Part shown: positions 17,249-29,606 of the stretch, one piece after another
Position numbering within the stretch: position 1 is the stretch's first letter
How the letters are laid out: the number at the start of each line of letters is the position of its first letter
Assembly: GCF_002090075.1 (NCBI RefSeq)
Contig: NZ_BBRI01000002.1
Coordinates: 248,001-312,000 of the forward strand
Source: Demequina sp. NBRC 110052
Lineage (GTDB): Bacteria > Actinomycetota > Actinomycetes > Actinomycetales > Demequinaceae
Length of the DNA stretch: 64,000 nt
Reading direction: 5' to 3'
Translations under genes and position numbers: made by a program
Notes under the pieces: generated by a model
The model's input: only the letters and a program-made list of their open reading frames with translations
Told to the model about the DNA's origin: nothing
Database searches by the model: none

Positions 17249-18367
17249 TCAGCCGCCGTTCTCCGCGTACCACTGCTGCAGGATCTCGACGTTCTTGAGG
17301 TGCTCCGAGTAGGTCTCCGCGTAAGCCGTCTCGCCGGTGATGAGGTTCGTCGTCACGAAGTACATGTAGTCGTGCTCCGCGGGAAGCCACGCCGCCTGGA
17401 TCGACGCCTCGCCAGGTCCCATGATGGGACCGGGCGGCAGCCCGGTGTACAGGTACGTGTTGTACGGCGAGTCGATCGCGCGCTCCTCGTCCGAAGTGAA
17501 CGCACCTTCCGACGGCGAGAGGTACTTGACCGTCGAGTCGAACTGCAGAGGCATGTCTGCCTCGAGACGGTTGTAGATCACTCCGGCGATCATGGGCCGG
17601 TCCTCGTCCAGCTTCGCTTCCGCCTCGACCAGCGAGGCGACGGTCAGCACCCGCTGCCACTGATCCTGGGGAACGCCGACGCTCTGGAGCTTGCTCACGG
17701 TGGTCGCGACCATCTTGGACAGCACATCCTGCGGCGTCACGCCGGGGTTGAACTCGTACGTCGAGGGGAACAGCCAACCCTCGAGGTTGCCGCCAGCTTC
17801 GGCGGGCAGGCCGAGCGCCTCGGTGTCCGCGGCAGCCGCCTCGACCTCGTCGTACGTGTACTCCGTGAGGTCGGCGATCTTCTGGTAGTAGTACTCGAGC
17901 CGCACGCCCTCGCGCACCGTGATGCGGCGCACGTCCCGGTAGTTGGGATCGAGCAGCTGCTGAAGCGCGTATACAGCCTTCATCTCGCGCTGCATGAAGT
18001 AGTAGCCGGGCGTGATGCCCGCCGAGTCGGGGTTGCTCTGCCACGCCTGGATGAAGGCCTGGGTCGAGGCGACCACGCCCGCGTCGTACAGCGTGTTCGC
18101 GATGTCGGTGCCGGTGTCGCCGGCCTCGATCACGACCTGGACCGTTCCCTGTCCGCTGCCCTCGAAGTCCGCGACCGTCGTCTCCTCCGGCTGGAACGAG
18201 TTCAGGAAGCCGTAGGCCACGGACGCGCCGAGCGCGAGCACCACGAGCGCCACGGCCGTGGCGACGAGCGTCCACTTGCGGCGCGTGGCGCGGCGCTTCT
18301 GGCGCTGCAGACGGCGCAGATCGAGAGACGTGGTGGACACGGTCTCCGCTTCGAACAGGTCAGTCAT
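17249..18367 (-). CDS. mltG: endolytic murein transglycosylase MltG
   Basis: Membrane-anchored lytic transglycosylase that cuts nascent glycan strands of peptidoglycan. The 372-residue product has a basic cytoplasmic tail, one membrane segment at about 33-55 and an extracellular YceG domain; the catalytic Glu lies in LTVASLVEAEAKLDEDRP, followed by the family motif AGVIYNRLEADMPLQFDSTV and LPPGPIMGPGEASIQAA. The ATG overlaps the end of ruvX by 8 bases with AGGGGAG in front, so it is translationally coupled. The ruvX-mltG-aroE order is common in Actinobacteria and Firmicutes. Confidence 0.96.
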   Translation of the reverse strand: MTDLFEAETVSTTSLDLRRLQRQKRRATRRKWTLVATAVALVVLALGASVAYGFLNSFQPEETTVADFEGSGQGTVQVVIEAGDTGTDIANTLYDAGVVASTQAFIQAWQSNPDSAGITPGYYFMQREMKAVYALQQLLDPNYRDVRRITVREGVRLEYYYQKIADLTEYTYDEVEAAAADTEALGLPAEAGGNLEGWLFPSTYEFNPGVTPQDVLSKMVATTVSKLQSVGVPQDQWQRVLTVASLVEAEAKLDEDRPMIAGVIYNRLEADMPLQFDSTVKYLSPSEGAFTSDEERAIDSPYNTYLYTGLPPGPIMGPGEASIQAAWLPAEHDYMYFVTTNLITGETAYAETYSEHLKNVEILQQWYAENGG

Positions 18368-18819
18368 GACTCCCCTTGCGTGAAACCTCGTAGGTCACTG
18401 TACCGAGGTTCCCGTTCTTCTGTATATCGAGTGCGTTCTCGAGGATGACCACGGCGGCGGCCTGATCGATCACCGCGCGCTGCTGCTTGGTGGATCGCCC
18501 GGCGGCGCTCATGGCCCGCGAGGCGGTCGTGGTCGAGAATCGCTCGTCCACCAAACGAACCGTCGCGTGCGTGAGTTCCGCGAGCTCCTGTGCAAAAGCG
18601 CGAGCATCGTCCGCGGACGTGCTCTCGCGCCCCGCGAGCGTGCGTGGCAGCCCCACGAAGACGACGCGTGCGTCGCGCTCGGCGACCAGCGCGGCCACCT
18701 CACGCACGGCGGTCTTGGACCGCTGCACGGTGCCGACCGGGAAGGCCATGAGACCGTCCGGGTCGCTCGCGGCGACGCCGACGCGCACGGTGCCCACGTC
18801 GACGCCCACGCGCACGTGC

Positions 18820-18827
<8 letters not shown>
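18360..18827 (-). CDS. ruvX: RuvX/YqgF family RNase H-fold nuclease (pre-16S rRNA processing)
   Basis: A 155-residue RNase H-fold protein of the YqgF family; members are implicated in 16S rRNA 5'-end maturation and, by fold, in junction resolution. The N-terminal acidic motif VGVDVGTVRVGVAASDPDG and the central GLPRTLAGRESTSADDARAF and VRLVDERFSTTTA motifs are all present. GTG start; it overlaps alaS by 8 bases upstream and mltG by 8 bases downstream, so all three are probably one mRNA. Confidence 0.95.
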
Positions 18828-21489
<2,662 letters not shown>

Positions 21490-21559
21490 TCTTTCCCTGT
21501 CTCCTGGCCCGCGCGAGGCGGGCGAATCTGTGCGGCGGCCGGCGTGAACGGGCCTCATG

Positions 21560-21612
21560 CAGAACGCCGCGACGCTCCGCTCCCGACCGGGAGCAGCGCG
21601 CCGCGGCGTCTG
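21560..21612 (-). terminator. long imperfect hairpin between rpsD and alaS
   Basis: Outer arms CAGAACGCCGCG / CGCGGCGTCTG and inner arms GCTCCC / GGGAGC around a 4-base loop fold the 53 bases into one long stem. It starts 39 bases after the rpsD stop and ends 71 bases before alaS. It may end rpsD transcription or act in the alaS leader; there is no T-run. Confidence 0.45.
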
Positions 21613-21650
21613 CGTGTGTCGGCTCTGGAAGAGCCTAACGGTTCAGCGGA

Positions 21651-22277
21651 TTATCGAGCGTAGTACTCGACGACCAGCTGCACGTCGCAGGTCACGGGGA
21701 CCTCGGCACGCTTGGGGCGACGCACGAGCTGAGCCGTGAGCTTCTCCAGCGTGACGTTGAGGTACTCCGGCACCTGGGGCAGGACGTCGCGGTGCGCGCC
21801 CGCTGCAGCGGCCATGTAAGGCTCCATGGTGACGGCCTTGGGCTTGACCTGGATGGTCTGACCCGGCTTCACGCGGAACGAGGGGCGGTCGACGATCTTG
21901 CCGTCCACGAGGATGTGGCGGTGCAGCACCGACTGGCGGGCCTGCAGGATCGTGCGGGCGAAGCCGGCGCGCAGCACGAGCGCGTCGAGACGCATCTCGA
22001 GAAGCTCGACGAACGCCTCACCGGTCAGGCCCTGCTCCTTCTTGGCCTCGGCGTAGGTCGAGGTCATCTGCTTCTCGCGCAGACCGTACTGCGCGCGAAG
22101 ACGCTGCTTCTCGCGCAGACGGACGGCGTAGTCGCTCTCCTTGCGGCGGGCGGTACGACCGTGCTCGCCGGGCGGGTAGGGGCGCTTCTCGAAGTGCTTG
22201 ACAGCCTTGGGCGTCAGGGCGATGCCGAGAGCGCGGGACAGCCGCACCTGGCGGCGTGCCTTCTGAACAGAGGTCAT
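21651..22277 (-). CDS. rpsD: 30S ribosomal protein S4
   Basis: Primary 16S rRNA-binding protein that nucleates assembly of the small subunit body. The 208-residue protein starts MTSVQKARRQVRLSRALGIA, has KRPYPPGEHG and the S4 RNA-binding domain RLDALVLRAGFARTILQARQ with HILVDGKIVDRPSFRV. There is no N-terminal CxxC cluster, so it is the zinc-free type. I chose the ATG at 22277 with GAAGGAA five bases upstream; the open frame extends 35 codons further but these are the mRNA leader. Here it is a single gene, away from the rpsM-rpsK-rpoA cluster, with a promoter overlapping the end of rarA and a leader of about 94 bases. Confidence 0.97.
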   Translation of the reverse strand: MTSVQKARRQVRLSRALGIALTPKAVKHFEKRPYPPGEHGRTARRKESDYAVRLREKQRLRAQYGLREKQMTSTYAEAKKEQGLTGEAFVELLEMRLDALVLRAGFARTILQARQSVLHRHILVDGKIVDRPSFRVKPGQTIQVKPKAVTMEPYMAAAAGAHRDVLPQVPEYLNVTLEKLTAQLVRRPKRAEVPVTCDVQLVVEYYAR

Positions 22278-22377
22278 GATTTCCTTCACTGCCTCGATGC
22301 GCGCGGGAGCGCACCGAGAAGTACGAGTGTGTGCATGTTCGCGGCGACAGCAGCCAACCGTCCGCGAGGGCTGAACA

Positions 22378-22406
22378 AGCATACCAGGCGCAGGTCGCCT
22401 GGTCAG
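22378..22406 (-). promoter_or_regulatory. sigma70-type promoter of rpsD, overlapping a hairpin at the rarA stop
   Basis: Minus strand: CTGACC (22401-22406), 17-base spacer, TATGCT (22378-22383). The -35 box begins inside the rarA coding end. The spacer is itself an inverted repeat: ACCAGGCG / CGCCTGGT (22383-22403), which could be the rarA terminator hairpin. Predicted mRNA start is near 22371. Confidence 0.5.
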
Positions 22407-23731
22407 TCCCGTCCGAGCATCTCCCGGATCGCGGTGAGCCTCTCCCCCAGCGTGCGCTCGACGCCATGGTCCGTCGGGGCGTAGTAGCGCGTGCCGCGCA
22501 ACTCCTCCGGCAAGTACTCCTGGGCGGCGACTCCGCGCGGCGCGTCGTGGCTGTACTGATAGCCCTTGCCGTGCCCGAGCTTCTCGGCCCCGCTGTAGTG
22601 CGCGTCCCGAAGGTGCGCCGGCACGACGCCTGCCCTGCCGGCCTTGACGTCTGCGATCGCCCTGTTGATGGCGTCGTACGCGCGATTCGACTTGGGTGCG
22701 AGAGCCAAGTAGGCCGTCGCCTCCGCAAGTGGGATGCGACCCTCGGGCATGCCGATGAAGCTCACCGCGTCGGCCGCTGCCTGAGCGATCACCAAGCCCT
22801 GAGGATCCGCCAGACCGATGTCCTCCGACGCGAGGATCACGAGCCGGCGCGCGATGAAGCGCGGGTCCTCCCCCGCCACCACCATGCGAGCGAGGTAGTG
22901 GAGCGCGGCGTCGACGTCGGATCCGCGCACCGACTTGATGAACGCGCTGATGACGTCGTAGTGCTGGTCGCCGGACTTGTCGTAGGCGACCAACGCGGCG
23001 TCCATGGTGGCCTCGACGATGCCCCGAGTGATGACACCGTCATTGTCCGCGGCCGCATCCGCGACCGCCTCGAGGAGCGTGAGCGCCTTGCGCGCGTCTG
23101 CGCCCGCGACACGCACCAGCTGATCGCGCGCGTCGTCGTCGAGGACCACGTCCCCGCCGAGGCCGCGCGCATCGGCGACGGCGCGTCCCAGCAGCGCCGT
23201 CACATCGTCGGCGCCCAGGGGCTTGAGGGTCAGTAACAGCGACCGAGACAGCAGCGGGCCGACGACCGAGAAGGACGGGTTCTCGGTGGTCGCCCCGATC
23301 AGCGTGATCCAACGGTTCTCGACCGCTGGCAGCAGGATGTCCTGCTGGCTGCGGGTGAAGCGGTGGATCTCGTCGATGAATACGACCGTCTCGCGCTCCC
23401 CTGTGGCGATCCGACGCTTCGAGTCGTCGATCACGGCACGCACGTCCTTGACGCCGGACGACACCGCCGAGAGCTCGACGAAGCGCCGGCCTCCGGCGAC
23501 GAGGTAGGCGAGCGTGGTCTTGCCCGTGCCCGGAGGCCCCCACAGCATCACGGAGGTAGCGGGCGCGGTCTCGCCGATCAGCCGCCGCAGGGGCGAGCCG
23601 TCGCCGAGCAGATGGGACTGTCCCACGACCTCATCGAGGGTGCGCGGGCGCATCCGCACCGCGAGCGGCGAGCTCGACGTGGGCGCGGGCACTCCCGAGG
23701 CGTCAGTGCGCGCCGCGTCGAACAGATCCAT
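22403..23731 (-). CDS. rarA: replication-associated recombination protein A (AAA ATPase)
   Basis: RarA/MgsA ATPase acting at stalled replication forks. The 442-residue protein has Walker [15 protein letters not shown], Walker [11 protein letters not shown] with the sensor motif GATTENPSF, and the C-terminal tetramerisation region with [17 protein letters not shown] and [16 protein letters not shown], which are hallmarks of the family. ATG at 23731 stands 6 bases after a TAGGCT box with no ribosome site, so it is probably a leaderless message. It is transcribed toward rpsD, whose promoter overlaps its stop. Confidence 0.96.
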   Translation of the reverse strand: MDLFDAARTDASGVPAPTSSSPLAVRMRPRTLDEVVGQSHLLGDGSPLRRLIGETAPATSVMLWGPPGTGKTTLAYLVAGGRRFVELSAVSSGVKDVRAVIDDSKRRIATGERETVVFIDEIHRFTRSQQDILLPAVENRWITLIGATTENPSFSVVGPLLSRSLLLTLKPLGADDVTALLGRAVADARGLGGDVVLDDDARDQLVRVAGADARKALTLLEAVADAAADNDGVITRGIVEATMDAALVAYDKSGDQHYDVISAFIKSVRGSDVDAALHYLARMVVAGEDPRFIARRLVILASEDIGLADPQGLVIAQAAADAVSFIGMPEGRIPLAEATAYLALAPKSNRAYDAINRAIADVKAGRAGVVPAHLRDAHYSGAEKLGHGKGYQYSHDAPRGVAAQEYLPEELRGTRYYAPTDHGVERTLGERLTAIREMLGRD

Positions 23732-23737
23732 GCGGCA

Positions 23738-23743
23738 AGCCTA
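23738..23743 (-). promoter_or_regulatory. -10 box (TAGGCT) of a likely leaderless rarA promoter
   Basis: TAGGCT, 6 bases, then the rarA ATG; identical box and spacing to aroQ and the DUF3000 gene. Confidence 0.5.
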
Positions 23744-23773
23744 GGCCGTCGCACCGACACCCCGGGAACGCGA

Positions 23774-23807
23774 CGAGGGCGGATCCGATGGTGGGGATCC
23801 GCCCTCG
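23774..23807 (-). terminator. hairpin terminator downstream of aspS
   Basis: Perfect 13-base arms CGAGGGCGGATCC / GGATCCGCCCTCG around an 8-base loop, 16 bases after the aspS stop. No T-run follows on the minus strand, but the stem is strong and stands between aspS and the rarA promoter. Confidence 0.65.
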
Positions 23808-23822
23808 TTCGACTGCGGCGAG

Positions 23823-25595
23823 CTACGCCTTGGAGTCCGCCTCTTCCGGCTCGGGCACGAAGTCCACGCCTGCCTCCTTGCGCTGCTCCTCGGTGATGGG
23901 AGCGGGCGCCTCGGTGAGCGGGTCGTAGCCGCCTCCGGACTTGGGGAACGCGATGACGTCTCGAATGGAGCCGGCCTTCGCGAGCAGCGCGGTGACGCGG
24001 TCCCAGCCGAGCGCGATGCCGCCGTGCGGCGGCGCGCCGTACTGGAACGCGTCCAGGAGGAAGCCGAACTTCTCCTGCGCCTCCTCCTCACCGATGCCCA
24101 TGACGTTGAACACGCGCTGCTGCACGTCCTGGCGGTGGATACGGATCGATCCGCCGCCGATCTCGTTGCCGTTGCAGACGATGTCGTACGCGTACGCCGT
24201 GGCCGGGCCCGGGTCCGTGTCGAACGTGTCCATGAACTCAGGCTTGGGGCTCGTGAACGCGTGGTGGACGGCGGTCCAGGCCGACGAGCCGAGCGCCACG
24301 TCGTCGTCGTCGGCGACGACCGGCTTGAACAGCGGAGCGTCGACGACCCAGCAGAACTCGAAGCGGTCCTCGTCGATCAGGCCGACGCGCTTGGCGATCT
24401 CGTTGCGGGCGGCACCAAGGAGCGCACGGGAAGTATCCACGCCACCTGCGGCGAAGAAGATGCAGTCGCCTGGCGCCGCGCCGGTGGCCCCCGCGAGCCC
24501 GGCCAGCTCCGATTCCGAGAGATTCTTGGCGACCGGGCCCGTGAGCGTGCCGTCCTCCTGGACGAGCACATACGCAAGGCCCTTGGCGCCGCGCTGCTTG
24601 GCCCACTCCTGCCAGGCGTCGAGCACCTTGCGCGGCTGCGAGGCCCCGCCGGGCATGACGACCGCGCCCACGTAGTCCGCCTGGAACACGCGGAACGGCG
24701 TCTCCTTGAAGTACTCGGTCAGCTCCGTGAGCTCGAGGCCGAAGCGCAGGTCGGGCTTGTCAGAGCCGAAGCGCGCCATGGCGTCCGCGTACGTGATGCG
24801 CGGGATCGGCGTCGAGACCTCATAGCCGATGAGCGCCCACAACTCCTTGACGAGCTCCTCGCCCAGCGCGATCACATCGTCCTGGTCAACGAAGCTCATC
24901 TCGATGTCGAGCTGCGTGAACTCGGGCTGGCGGTCGGCGCGGAAGTCCTCATCGCGGTAGCAGCGCGCGATCTGGTAATACCGCTCCATGCCGCCGACCA
25001 TGAGCAGCTGCTTGAACAGCTGCGGCGACTGCGGCAGCGCGTACCAGGACCCGGGCGACAGGCGGGCGGGCACCAGGAAGTCTCGGGCGCCCTCGGGCGT
25101 GGAGCGCGTCAGCGTCGGAGTCTCGATCTCGAGGAAGTCGTGGCGTTCGAGCACGCGGCGCGCAGCCTGGTTGACCTTCGAGCGCAGCACGATGTTCGCG
25201 CGGGGCTGGGGGCGCCGCAGGTCGAGGTACCGGTGCTTGAGGCGCGCCTCCTCGCCGACGTTGACGTGCTCGTCGATCGGGAACGGCGTGGGCGCTGACT
25301 CGTTCAGGACGGTCACGTCGCTGACGACGACCTCGACCTCACCCGACGGCATGTTCGGATTCGCCGAGCCGGCCGGGCGTTCGCGGACCTCGCCCACCAC
25401 CTGGATGACGTACTCCGTGCGCAACGCGTGCGCGATCTCCTCGCGTATGACGACCTGAGCGAGGCCCGACGCGTCGCGCAGGTCGATGAACGCCACGCCG
25501 CCGTGATCGCGACGGCGGCCCACCCAGCCGGCAAGCGTGACGGTCTGGCCCGCGTCGGAGGCGCGGAGGTTTCCTGCGAGATGCGTGCGGAGCAA
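23823..25595 (-). CDS. aspS: aspartyl-tRNA synthetase
   Basis: Charges tRNA-Asp. The 590-residue protein has an N-terminal OB-fold ([20 protein letters not shown]), class II motif 2 [20 protein letters not shown], the bacterial GAD insertion and motif 3 [15 protein letters not shown] followed by [13 protein letters not shown]. The family start falls on a TTG at 25595 with AAAGG 7 bases upstream; no ATG or GTG fits, and the 79 codons of open frame before it do not look like protein. A TAGACT box lies about 56 bases upstream of the TTG. It is a separate gene after hisS, with its own hairpin terminator. Confidence 0.97.
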   Translation of the reverse strand: MLRTHLAGNLRASDAGQTVTLAGWVGRRRDHGGVAFIDLRDASGLAQVVIREEIAHALRTEYVIQVVGEVRERPAGSANPNMPSGEVEVVVSDVTVLNESAPTPFPIDEHVNVGEEARLKHRYLDLRRPQPRANIVLRSKVNQAARRVLERHDFLEIETPTLTRSTPEGARDFLVPARLSPGSWYALPQSPQLFKQLLMVGGMERYYQIARCYRDEDFRADRQPEFTQLDIEMSFVDQDDVIALGEELVKELWALIGYEVSTPIPRITYADAMARFGSDKPDLRFGLELTELTEYFKETPFRVFQADYVGAVVMPGGASQPRKVLDAWQEWAKQRGAKGLAYVLVQEDGTLTGPVAKNLSESELAGLAGATGAAPGDCIFFAAGGVDTSRALLGAARNEIAKRVGLIDEDRFEFCWVVDAPLFKPVVADDDDVALGSSAWTAVHHAFTSPKPEFMDTFDTDPGPATAYAYDIVCNGNEIGGGSIRIHRQDVQQRVFNVMGIGEEEAQEKFGFLLDAFQYGAPPHGGIALGWDRVTALLAKAGSIRDVIAFPKSGGGYDPLTEAPAPITEEQRKEAGVDFVPEPEEADSKA

Positions 25596-25650
25596 GGTCT
25601 GCCTTTCGTTGGCGCCCCTGGGGCGCTCGGTGGTGCGTGAAGCGGGTTCC

Positions 25651-25680
25651 AGTCTAGCGGCGGGCGCCGTACGGCTCGCA
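25651..25680 (-). promoter_or_regulatory. putative aspS promoter
   Basis: Minus strand TGCGAG (25675-25680), 18-base spacer, TAGACT (25651-25656), with CCGC before and GG after the -10. The same elements with a 19-base spacer precede rel. The -35 match to TTGACA is poor, so the call rests on the shared pattern. Confidence 0.4.
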
Positions 25681-25699
25681 GGCCCGACGCTAGACCCAG

Positions 25700-27049
25700 T
25701 CAGTCGGCGACGGGCACCACGCGTGGGGCACGGTCCTCGAGGGGCGGGGTCCACGCGTCGGCGTCCGCGGGAGCCTGCGAGCCCGAACGGATGTCCTTGA
25801 CCTCGCCGTCGCCGGAGGCACCGGGGAACCACACGAACGGGATGCCGCGTCGATCCGCGTACTGGATTTGCTTGCCGAACTTCGCGGCGCTCGGAGCGAC
25901 CTCGCAGGCGATGCCGCGCGCGCGCAGACGATCGGCGATCGCGGCGGACTGACCACGAGACCCCTCATCGACGACGGCGACGAGCACCGCCGAGGGCACC
26001 GAGCGCGTCGGCGCCACGAGTCCAGCGGACAGCAGCAGCGCGACGAGTCGGCTCACGCCGATCGACATGCCGACTCCAGGGAAGCCTCCCCCGGCCACGA
26101 GCGAGTCATAGCGGCCGCCCGAACAGATGGAGCCGAAGCCCTCGTGGCCGTCCATGAACGTCTCGTAGACCGAGCCCGTGTAGTAGTCGAGCCCTCGGGC
26201 GATCCGCAGATCCGCCACCGCGGTGCCGGGCACGGCGGCGTTGACGGACTCCACGAGCGCCGCGAGTGAGGCGATGCCGCGCGCGAGCTGCTCCTGCGCG
26301 GCCGCGTGGTCGTGGACCTTCACGGTGGTCTCCCACAGATCATCGACGGCCCGGGCGAACGACGCGTCGGTCGACGAGATCTTCGCGAGCTCGAGTGCCG
26401 CGTCGGCCGCCGTCTGCGCGATCCCCTGCGCCGCGAGCTCGGCGCGCACGCCATCGGGACCGATCTTGTCGAGCTTGTCCACGCTGCGGAGCGCGCCCGC
26501 GACGTCCTCGATGCCCACACCGCGGTAGAACCCCTCGACGAGCGCACGATTGTTCACACGCATCGTCACGGACGGGATCGGCAGCGATCCGAGCGCGCGC
26601 GCCATGACGATCGCGACCTCGGCCTCGAGGTGCTCGGGCAGCGTCTCGCGAGCCACGACATCGATGTCGGCCTGATAGAACTCGCGGAAGCGCCCCTCCT
26701 GAGGCCGCTCGCCGCGCCACACCTTCTGAATCTGCCAGCGACGGAACGGGAACTGCAGCGCGCCCTGGTGCTCCTCGACGTAGCGCGCGAAAGGCACCGT
26801 CAGATCGAAGTGCAGACCGAGCTTCGCCTCGGCGTCGCCCTCGGCGTGCAGACGCTGGAGCACATAGATCTCCTTCGAGGCCTCCGAGTCGCCCGCCAGT
26901 CGTTCCACGGGCTCCACCGCGCGCGTCTCGATCTCGCCGAAGCCATGGAGCGCGAACACCTCGCGGAGCGTTCCGAGGACGTGGGACTCGACCACCCGCT
27001 CGGCGGGGGTCCACTCGGGGAATCCTGACAGGGGTCTCACGCGTGCCAT
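25700..27049 (-). CDS. hisS: histidyl-tRNA synthetase
   Basis: Charges tRNA-His. The 449-residue protein starts [20 protein letters not shown] and has class II motif 2 ([26 protein letters not shown] spans it; [20 protein letters not shown] is its core), the His-binding motif [17 protein letters not shown] and [12 protein letters not shown], then an anticodon-binding domain. The ATG at 27049 gives the usual start; an ATG three codons upstream (27058) is equally possible and has a GGA sequence 5 bases before it. It is transcribed divergently from the cyclophilin gene, 62 bases away. Confidence 0.95.
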   Translation of the reverse strand: MARVRPLSGFPEWTPAERVVESHVLGTLREVFALHGFGEIETRAVEPVERLAGDSEASKEIYVLQRLHAEGDAEAKLGLHFDLTVPFARYVEEHQGALQFPFRRWQIQKVWRGERPQEGRFREFYQADIDVVARETLPEHLEAEVAIVMARALGSLPIPSVTMRVNNRALVEGFYRGVGIEDVAGALRSVDKLDKIGPDGVRAELAAQGIAQTAADAALELAKISSTDASFARAVDDLWETTVKVHDHAAAQEQLARGIASLAALVESVNAAVPGTAVADLRIARGLDYYTGSVYETFMDGHEGFGSICSGGRYDSLVAGGGFPGVGMSIGVSRLVALLLSAGLVAPTRSVPSAVLVAVVDEGSRGQSAAIADRLRARGIACEVAPSAAKFGKQIQYADRRGIPFVWFPGASGDGEVKDIRSGSQAPADADAWTPPLEDRAPRVVPVAD

Positions 27050-27078
27050 GCAGCACATTGTTCCATCCGACGCGCGCC

Positions 27079-27084
27079 TACACT
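27079..27084 (+). promoter_or_regulatory. -10 box of the cyclophilin gene promoter
   Basis: TACACT lies 27 bases before the GTG start, giving a leader of about 21 bases that contains GGGAGA. A CATTGT sequence 17 bases upstream could be the -35 box. Located in the 62-base hisS/cyclophilin divergent interval. Confidence 0.4.
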
Positions 27085-27111
27085 GACGGCGCCGAGAACA
27101 GGGAGAACGCT

Positions 27112-27945
27112 GTGAGCAGTCGACACCGCGCCACAGAGCGCGCACGCCGGGAGCGCATCGAGCACGAGCGTGCCGAGGCGGAGCGCGAACGGCGCGTGAG
27201 ACGGCGCTGGCAGCTGGTCGCGATCGTCGCGGCGGTCCTCCTGATCGGCGCGTTGGTGGCAGTCGTGCTCGCGCTGGCTACAGGGCGCGACGAGGCGGGG
27301 ACGGACGACGCCCCCACTGCATCGGGCGTGCCGACACCCACCGATGCCGCTGAAGCCGAACCCGAGTTCGAGGTCTCAGACGGGTGGGCTGCATCCAGCA
27401 CGCCACCGCCCAGCTCGCTTGCGGAGGCACAGACCTGGACCGCGACGCTCGCGACCAATCACGGCGACATCGTCGTCGAACTCGACGGCGAGGCAGCGCC
27501 GCAGGCCGTCGCGTCGTTCCTCGCGCTCGCCGAGGACGGCTACTTCGATCGCACCGAGTGCCACCGGCTGACCACCTCGGGAATCTATGTGCTCCAGTGC
27601 GGCGACCCGCTCGGCACCGGCGCTGGCGGCCCGGCGTACACGTTCGGGCCGATCGAGAACGCACCCGCGGATGGCATCTACCCAGCGGGCACGCTCGCGA
27701 TGGCACGCCAGAGCGCCCTCGCCGCGGGCGCGGACGCCGCCGCGAACTCGATGGGGAGCCAGTTCTTCGTCGTCTACGAGGACTCCGCCATTCCCGCCGA
27801 CGACGCCGGCGGCTATACGGTGTTCGGCCACGTGGTGTCCGGGCTGGGTATTGTGGACTCCGTTGCCCACGCCGGCACGATCACCGGGGATGCCGATGGT
27901 CGTCCGGCACTGTCCGTCATCGTGAACGAGGTATCCGTTTCATGA
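27112..27945 (+). CDS. membrane-anchored cyclophilin-type peptidyl-prolyl isomerase
   Basis: Cyclophilin-fold protein expected to act outside the membrane on exported proteins. From the GTG at 27112 (GGGAGAAC in front) it is 277 residues: a very charged Arg/Glu-rich cytoplasmic tail (about 1-30), one membrane segment (about 32-55), an acidic linker and a cyclophilin domain from about residue 115 (TNHGDIVVELDGEAAPQAVA, then NSMGSQFFVVYEDS and GYTVFGHVVSGLGIVD). Several active-site residues differ from classical cyclophilins: the FHR motif reads CHRLTTSG, keeping the catalytic Arg but not the Phe. Overlaps the next gene by 4 bases (ATGA). Confidence 0.9.
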   Translation: MSSRHRATERARRERIEHERAEAERERRVRRRWQLVAIVAAVLLIGALVAVVLALATGRDEAGTDDAPTASGVPTPTDAAEAEPEFEVSDGWAASSTPPPSSLAEAQTWTATLATNHGDIVVELDGEAAPQAVASFLALAEDGYFDRTECHRLTTSGIYVLQCGDPLGTGAGGPAYTFGPIENAPADGIYPAGTLAMARQSALAAGADAAANSMGSQFFVVYEDSAIPADDAGGYTVFGHVVSGLGIVDSVAHAGTITGDADGRPALSVIVNEVSVS

Positions 27946-29528
27946 CCACCGCCGAGCGCCCCGCCGACACCACTGCCGACGCCGTCCCCACCGAGGAGGG
28001 CGCGGTCGACGACGCCACCGTCGACTCCCCCGTCGAGCCCGAGGCCGCGACCACACCAGCCGCCGACGCGTCGGCCGACTCCGCGCCGGACGAGGCCGCT
28101 CCGAGCACGGACGGCGGTGACTCGAAGGACGCCGCCGAGGCGCCCACGAAGGCAAAGGGCCCGAAGCCTCGTGCGCCGAAGCCAGGTTCCCCCAAGCCCC
28201 GCGCTCCCAAGCCTGGCTCGGGCCCCTCCCCCGCGGCGATCGCGGCGCACGCCACGCATCCCGTCAAGGTGCCGGTCGTGGACGAGGTCACGCCCGAGCA
28301 GCTCGCCGCAGCCGAGGCGTTCGGCGAGGTCGAGGACGGCACCGTGTACGTCGTGATCGGCAAGGACAAGGTCGCGGTGGGGCCCGCCTCCGCAGAGGAC
28401 CCGCTCGCCCCGTACTCGAAGGCCTTCTACGAGCTGAAGGCGTCGGTCGAGCGCTTCCACGCTCGACTGAGCTCCGCCGAGCTGTCGGTCAAGGACATCG
28501 ACGACTCGATGTCGACGCTCACCGAGGCGCTCGGCCGCCCCGAGGTCGTCGGCGACGTCGCTGCGCTGCGCGAGCGCTTCGCCGCAGTCTCCGACGAGGC
28601 CGCTGCCGCCCGCACTCGCATTCAGGAGGAGCGGCGCGCCGCGCGCGAAGCCGCGCTCGCCGCCCGCGAGGACATCGTCGCCCGTGCCGAGGCGATCGCC
28701 GCGAAGCCCGAGTCACAGGTCCACTGGAAGAACGACACCGCCGAACTGCGCGCGCTGCTCGACGAGTGGAAGGAAGCGCAGCGCGCCGGTGCGCGCATCT
28801 CCAAGGACACCGAACGTGCCCTGTGGAAGCGCTTCACGCACGCACGATCGGCCTTCGAGAAGGCTCGCAAGCACCACTTCGCTCAGCTCGACAAGGACAA
28901 TGCCGAAGTGGCCGACCGCAAGGAGGCGCTCGTCGCCCGCGCCGAGGCCCTCCAGACGTCGACGGACTGGGACTCGACCGCGCGCGCATTCCGTGACCTC
29001 ATGAACGAGTGGCGCCAGTCCGGTCGCGGGCGCCGCAGCGTCGATGACGCCCTGTGGCGCCGCTTCCAGGCAGCACAGGACGCCTTCTTCGACAGCCGCC
29101 GACAGGCGAGCGACGCGGAGGACGCGGCGCTCGCGGGCAACGTCGAGGCCAAGGAGGCCGTGGTCGTCGAGGCCGAGGCACTCCTGCCCATCACCGATCT
29201 GGCGACCGTGAAGCAGACGCTGCGTGCGCTGCAGGATCGCTACGAGGCCGCAGGTCGCCTGCCGCGTGCGGACGCCGCCCGACTGGCCAAGCGACTCGGC
29301 GCCGTGGAACGCGCCGTGCGCGAGGCGGAGGACGCCGCCTGGAACTCGTCCAACCCCGAGCTCGAGAAGCGCGCCTCCGGCGCCGCGGCACAGCTGTACT
29401 CCGCCATCGCGGAGCTCGAGTCCGACCTCGAGAAGGCCAAGGCAGCCAAGGATGCGCGCGCCATCAAGGCGGCCGAGGAGGCACTTGCCGCCCGCCGCGC
29501 CTGGCTCGCACAGATCGAGGCTCTCTAG
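27942..29528 (+). CDS. DUF349 domain protein
   Basis: A 528-residue cytosolic protein. Residues 1-105 are an acidic, then Pro/Lys-rich low-complexity region (DDATVDSPVEPEAATTPA and KPRAPKPGSPKPRAPKPGS). The rest is helical with repeated DUF349 units, seen as WKNDTAELRALLDEWKEAQ, ERALWKRFTHARSAFEKAR, WDSTARAFRDLMNEWRQSG and DALWRRFQAAQDAFFDSRR. DUF349 proteins are widespread in actinobacteria beside rel and cyclophilin genes; a precise molecular role is not established to my knowledge. Its ATG overlaps the cyclophilin stop by 4 bases, so the two form an operon that ends at the hairpin at 29568. Confidence 0.93.
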   Translation: MTTAERPADTTADAVPTEEGAVDDATVDSPVEPEAATTPAADASADSAPDEAAPSTDGGDSKDAAEAPTKAKGPKPRAPKPGSPKPRAPKPGSGPSPAAIAAHATHPVKVPVVDEVTPEQLAAAEAFGEVEDGTVYVVIGKDKVAVGPASAEDPLAPYSKAFYELKASVERFHARLSSAELSVKDIDDSMSTLTEALGRPEVVGDVAALRERFAAVSDEAAAARTRIQEERRAAREAALAAREDIVARAEAIAAKPESQVHWKNDTAELRALLDEWKEAQRAGARISKDTERALWKRFTHARSAFEKARKHHFAQLDKDNAEVADRKEALVARAEALQTSTDWDSTARAFRDLMNEWRQSGRGRRSVDDALWRRFQAAQDAFFDSRRQASDAEDAALAGNVEAKEAVVVEAEALLPITDLATVKQTLRALQDRYEAAGRLPRADAARLAKRLGAVERAVREAEDAAWNSSNPELEKRASGAAAQLYSAIAELESDLEKAKAAKDARAIKAAEEALAARRAWLAQIEAL

Positions 29529-29567
29529 ACCGCAGGCCGCGCCGGCGGCGCGCGAAGTCATCCCCAA

Positions 29568-29601
29568 TGGGCCCGGTTCGGATTCCTCCGAGCCGGGCCC
29601 A
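29568..29601 (+). terminator. hairpin terminator of the cyclophilin-DUF349 operon
   Basis: 14-base arms TGGGCCCGGTTCGG / CCGAGCCGGGCCCA with one mismatch and a short loop, 39 bases after the DUF349 stop. No T-run follows. Confidence 0.6.
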
Positions 29602-29606
29602 CTGGC

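Noticed and set aside
24024..25298. 424-codon open frame on the plus strand
   Set aside because: Antisense of aspS; no motifs.
27384..27941. Apparent 186-codon extension of the DUF349 protein into the cyclophilin gene
   Set aside because: The cyclophilin frame is real; the ATG at 27942 overlapping its stop is the usual coupled start.
28135..28220. Short repeated KPRAPKPGS units in the DUF349 gene as a possible DNA repeat element
   Set aside because: They are in-frame low-complexity protein sequence, not a separate repeat.
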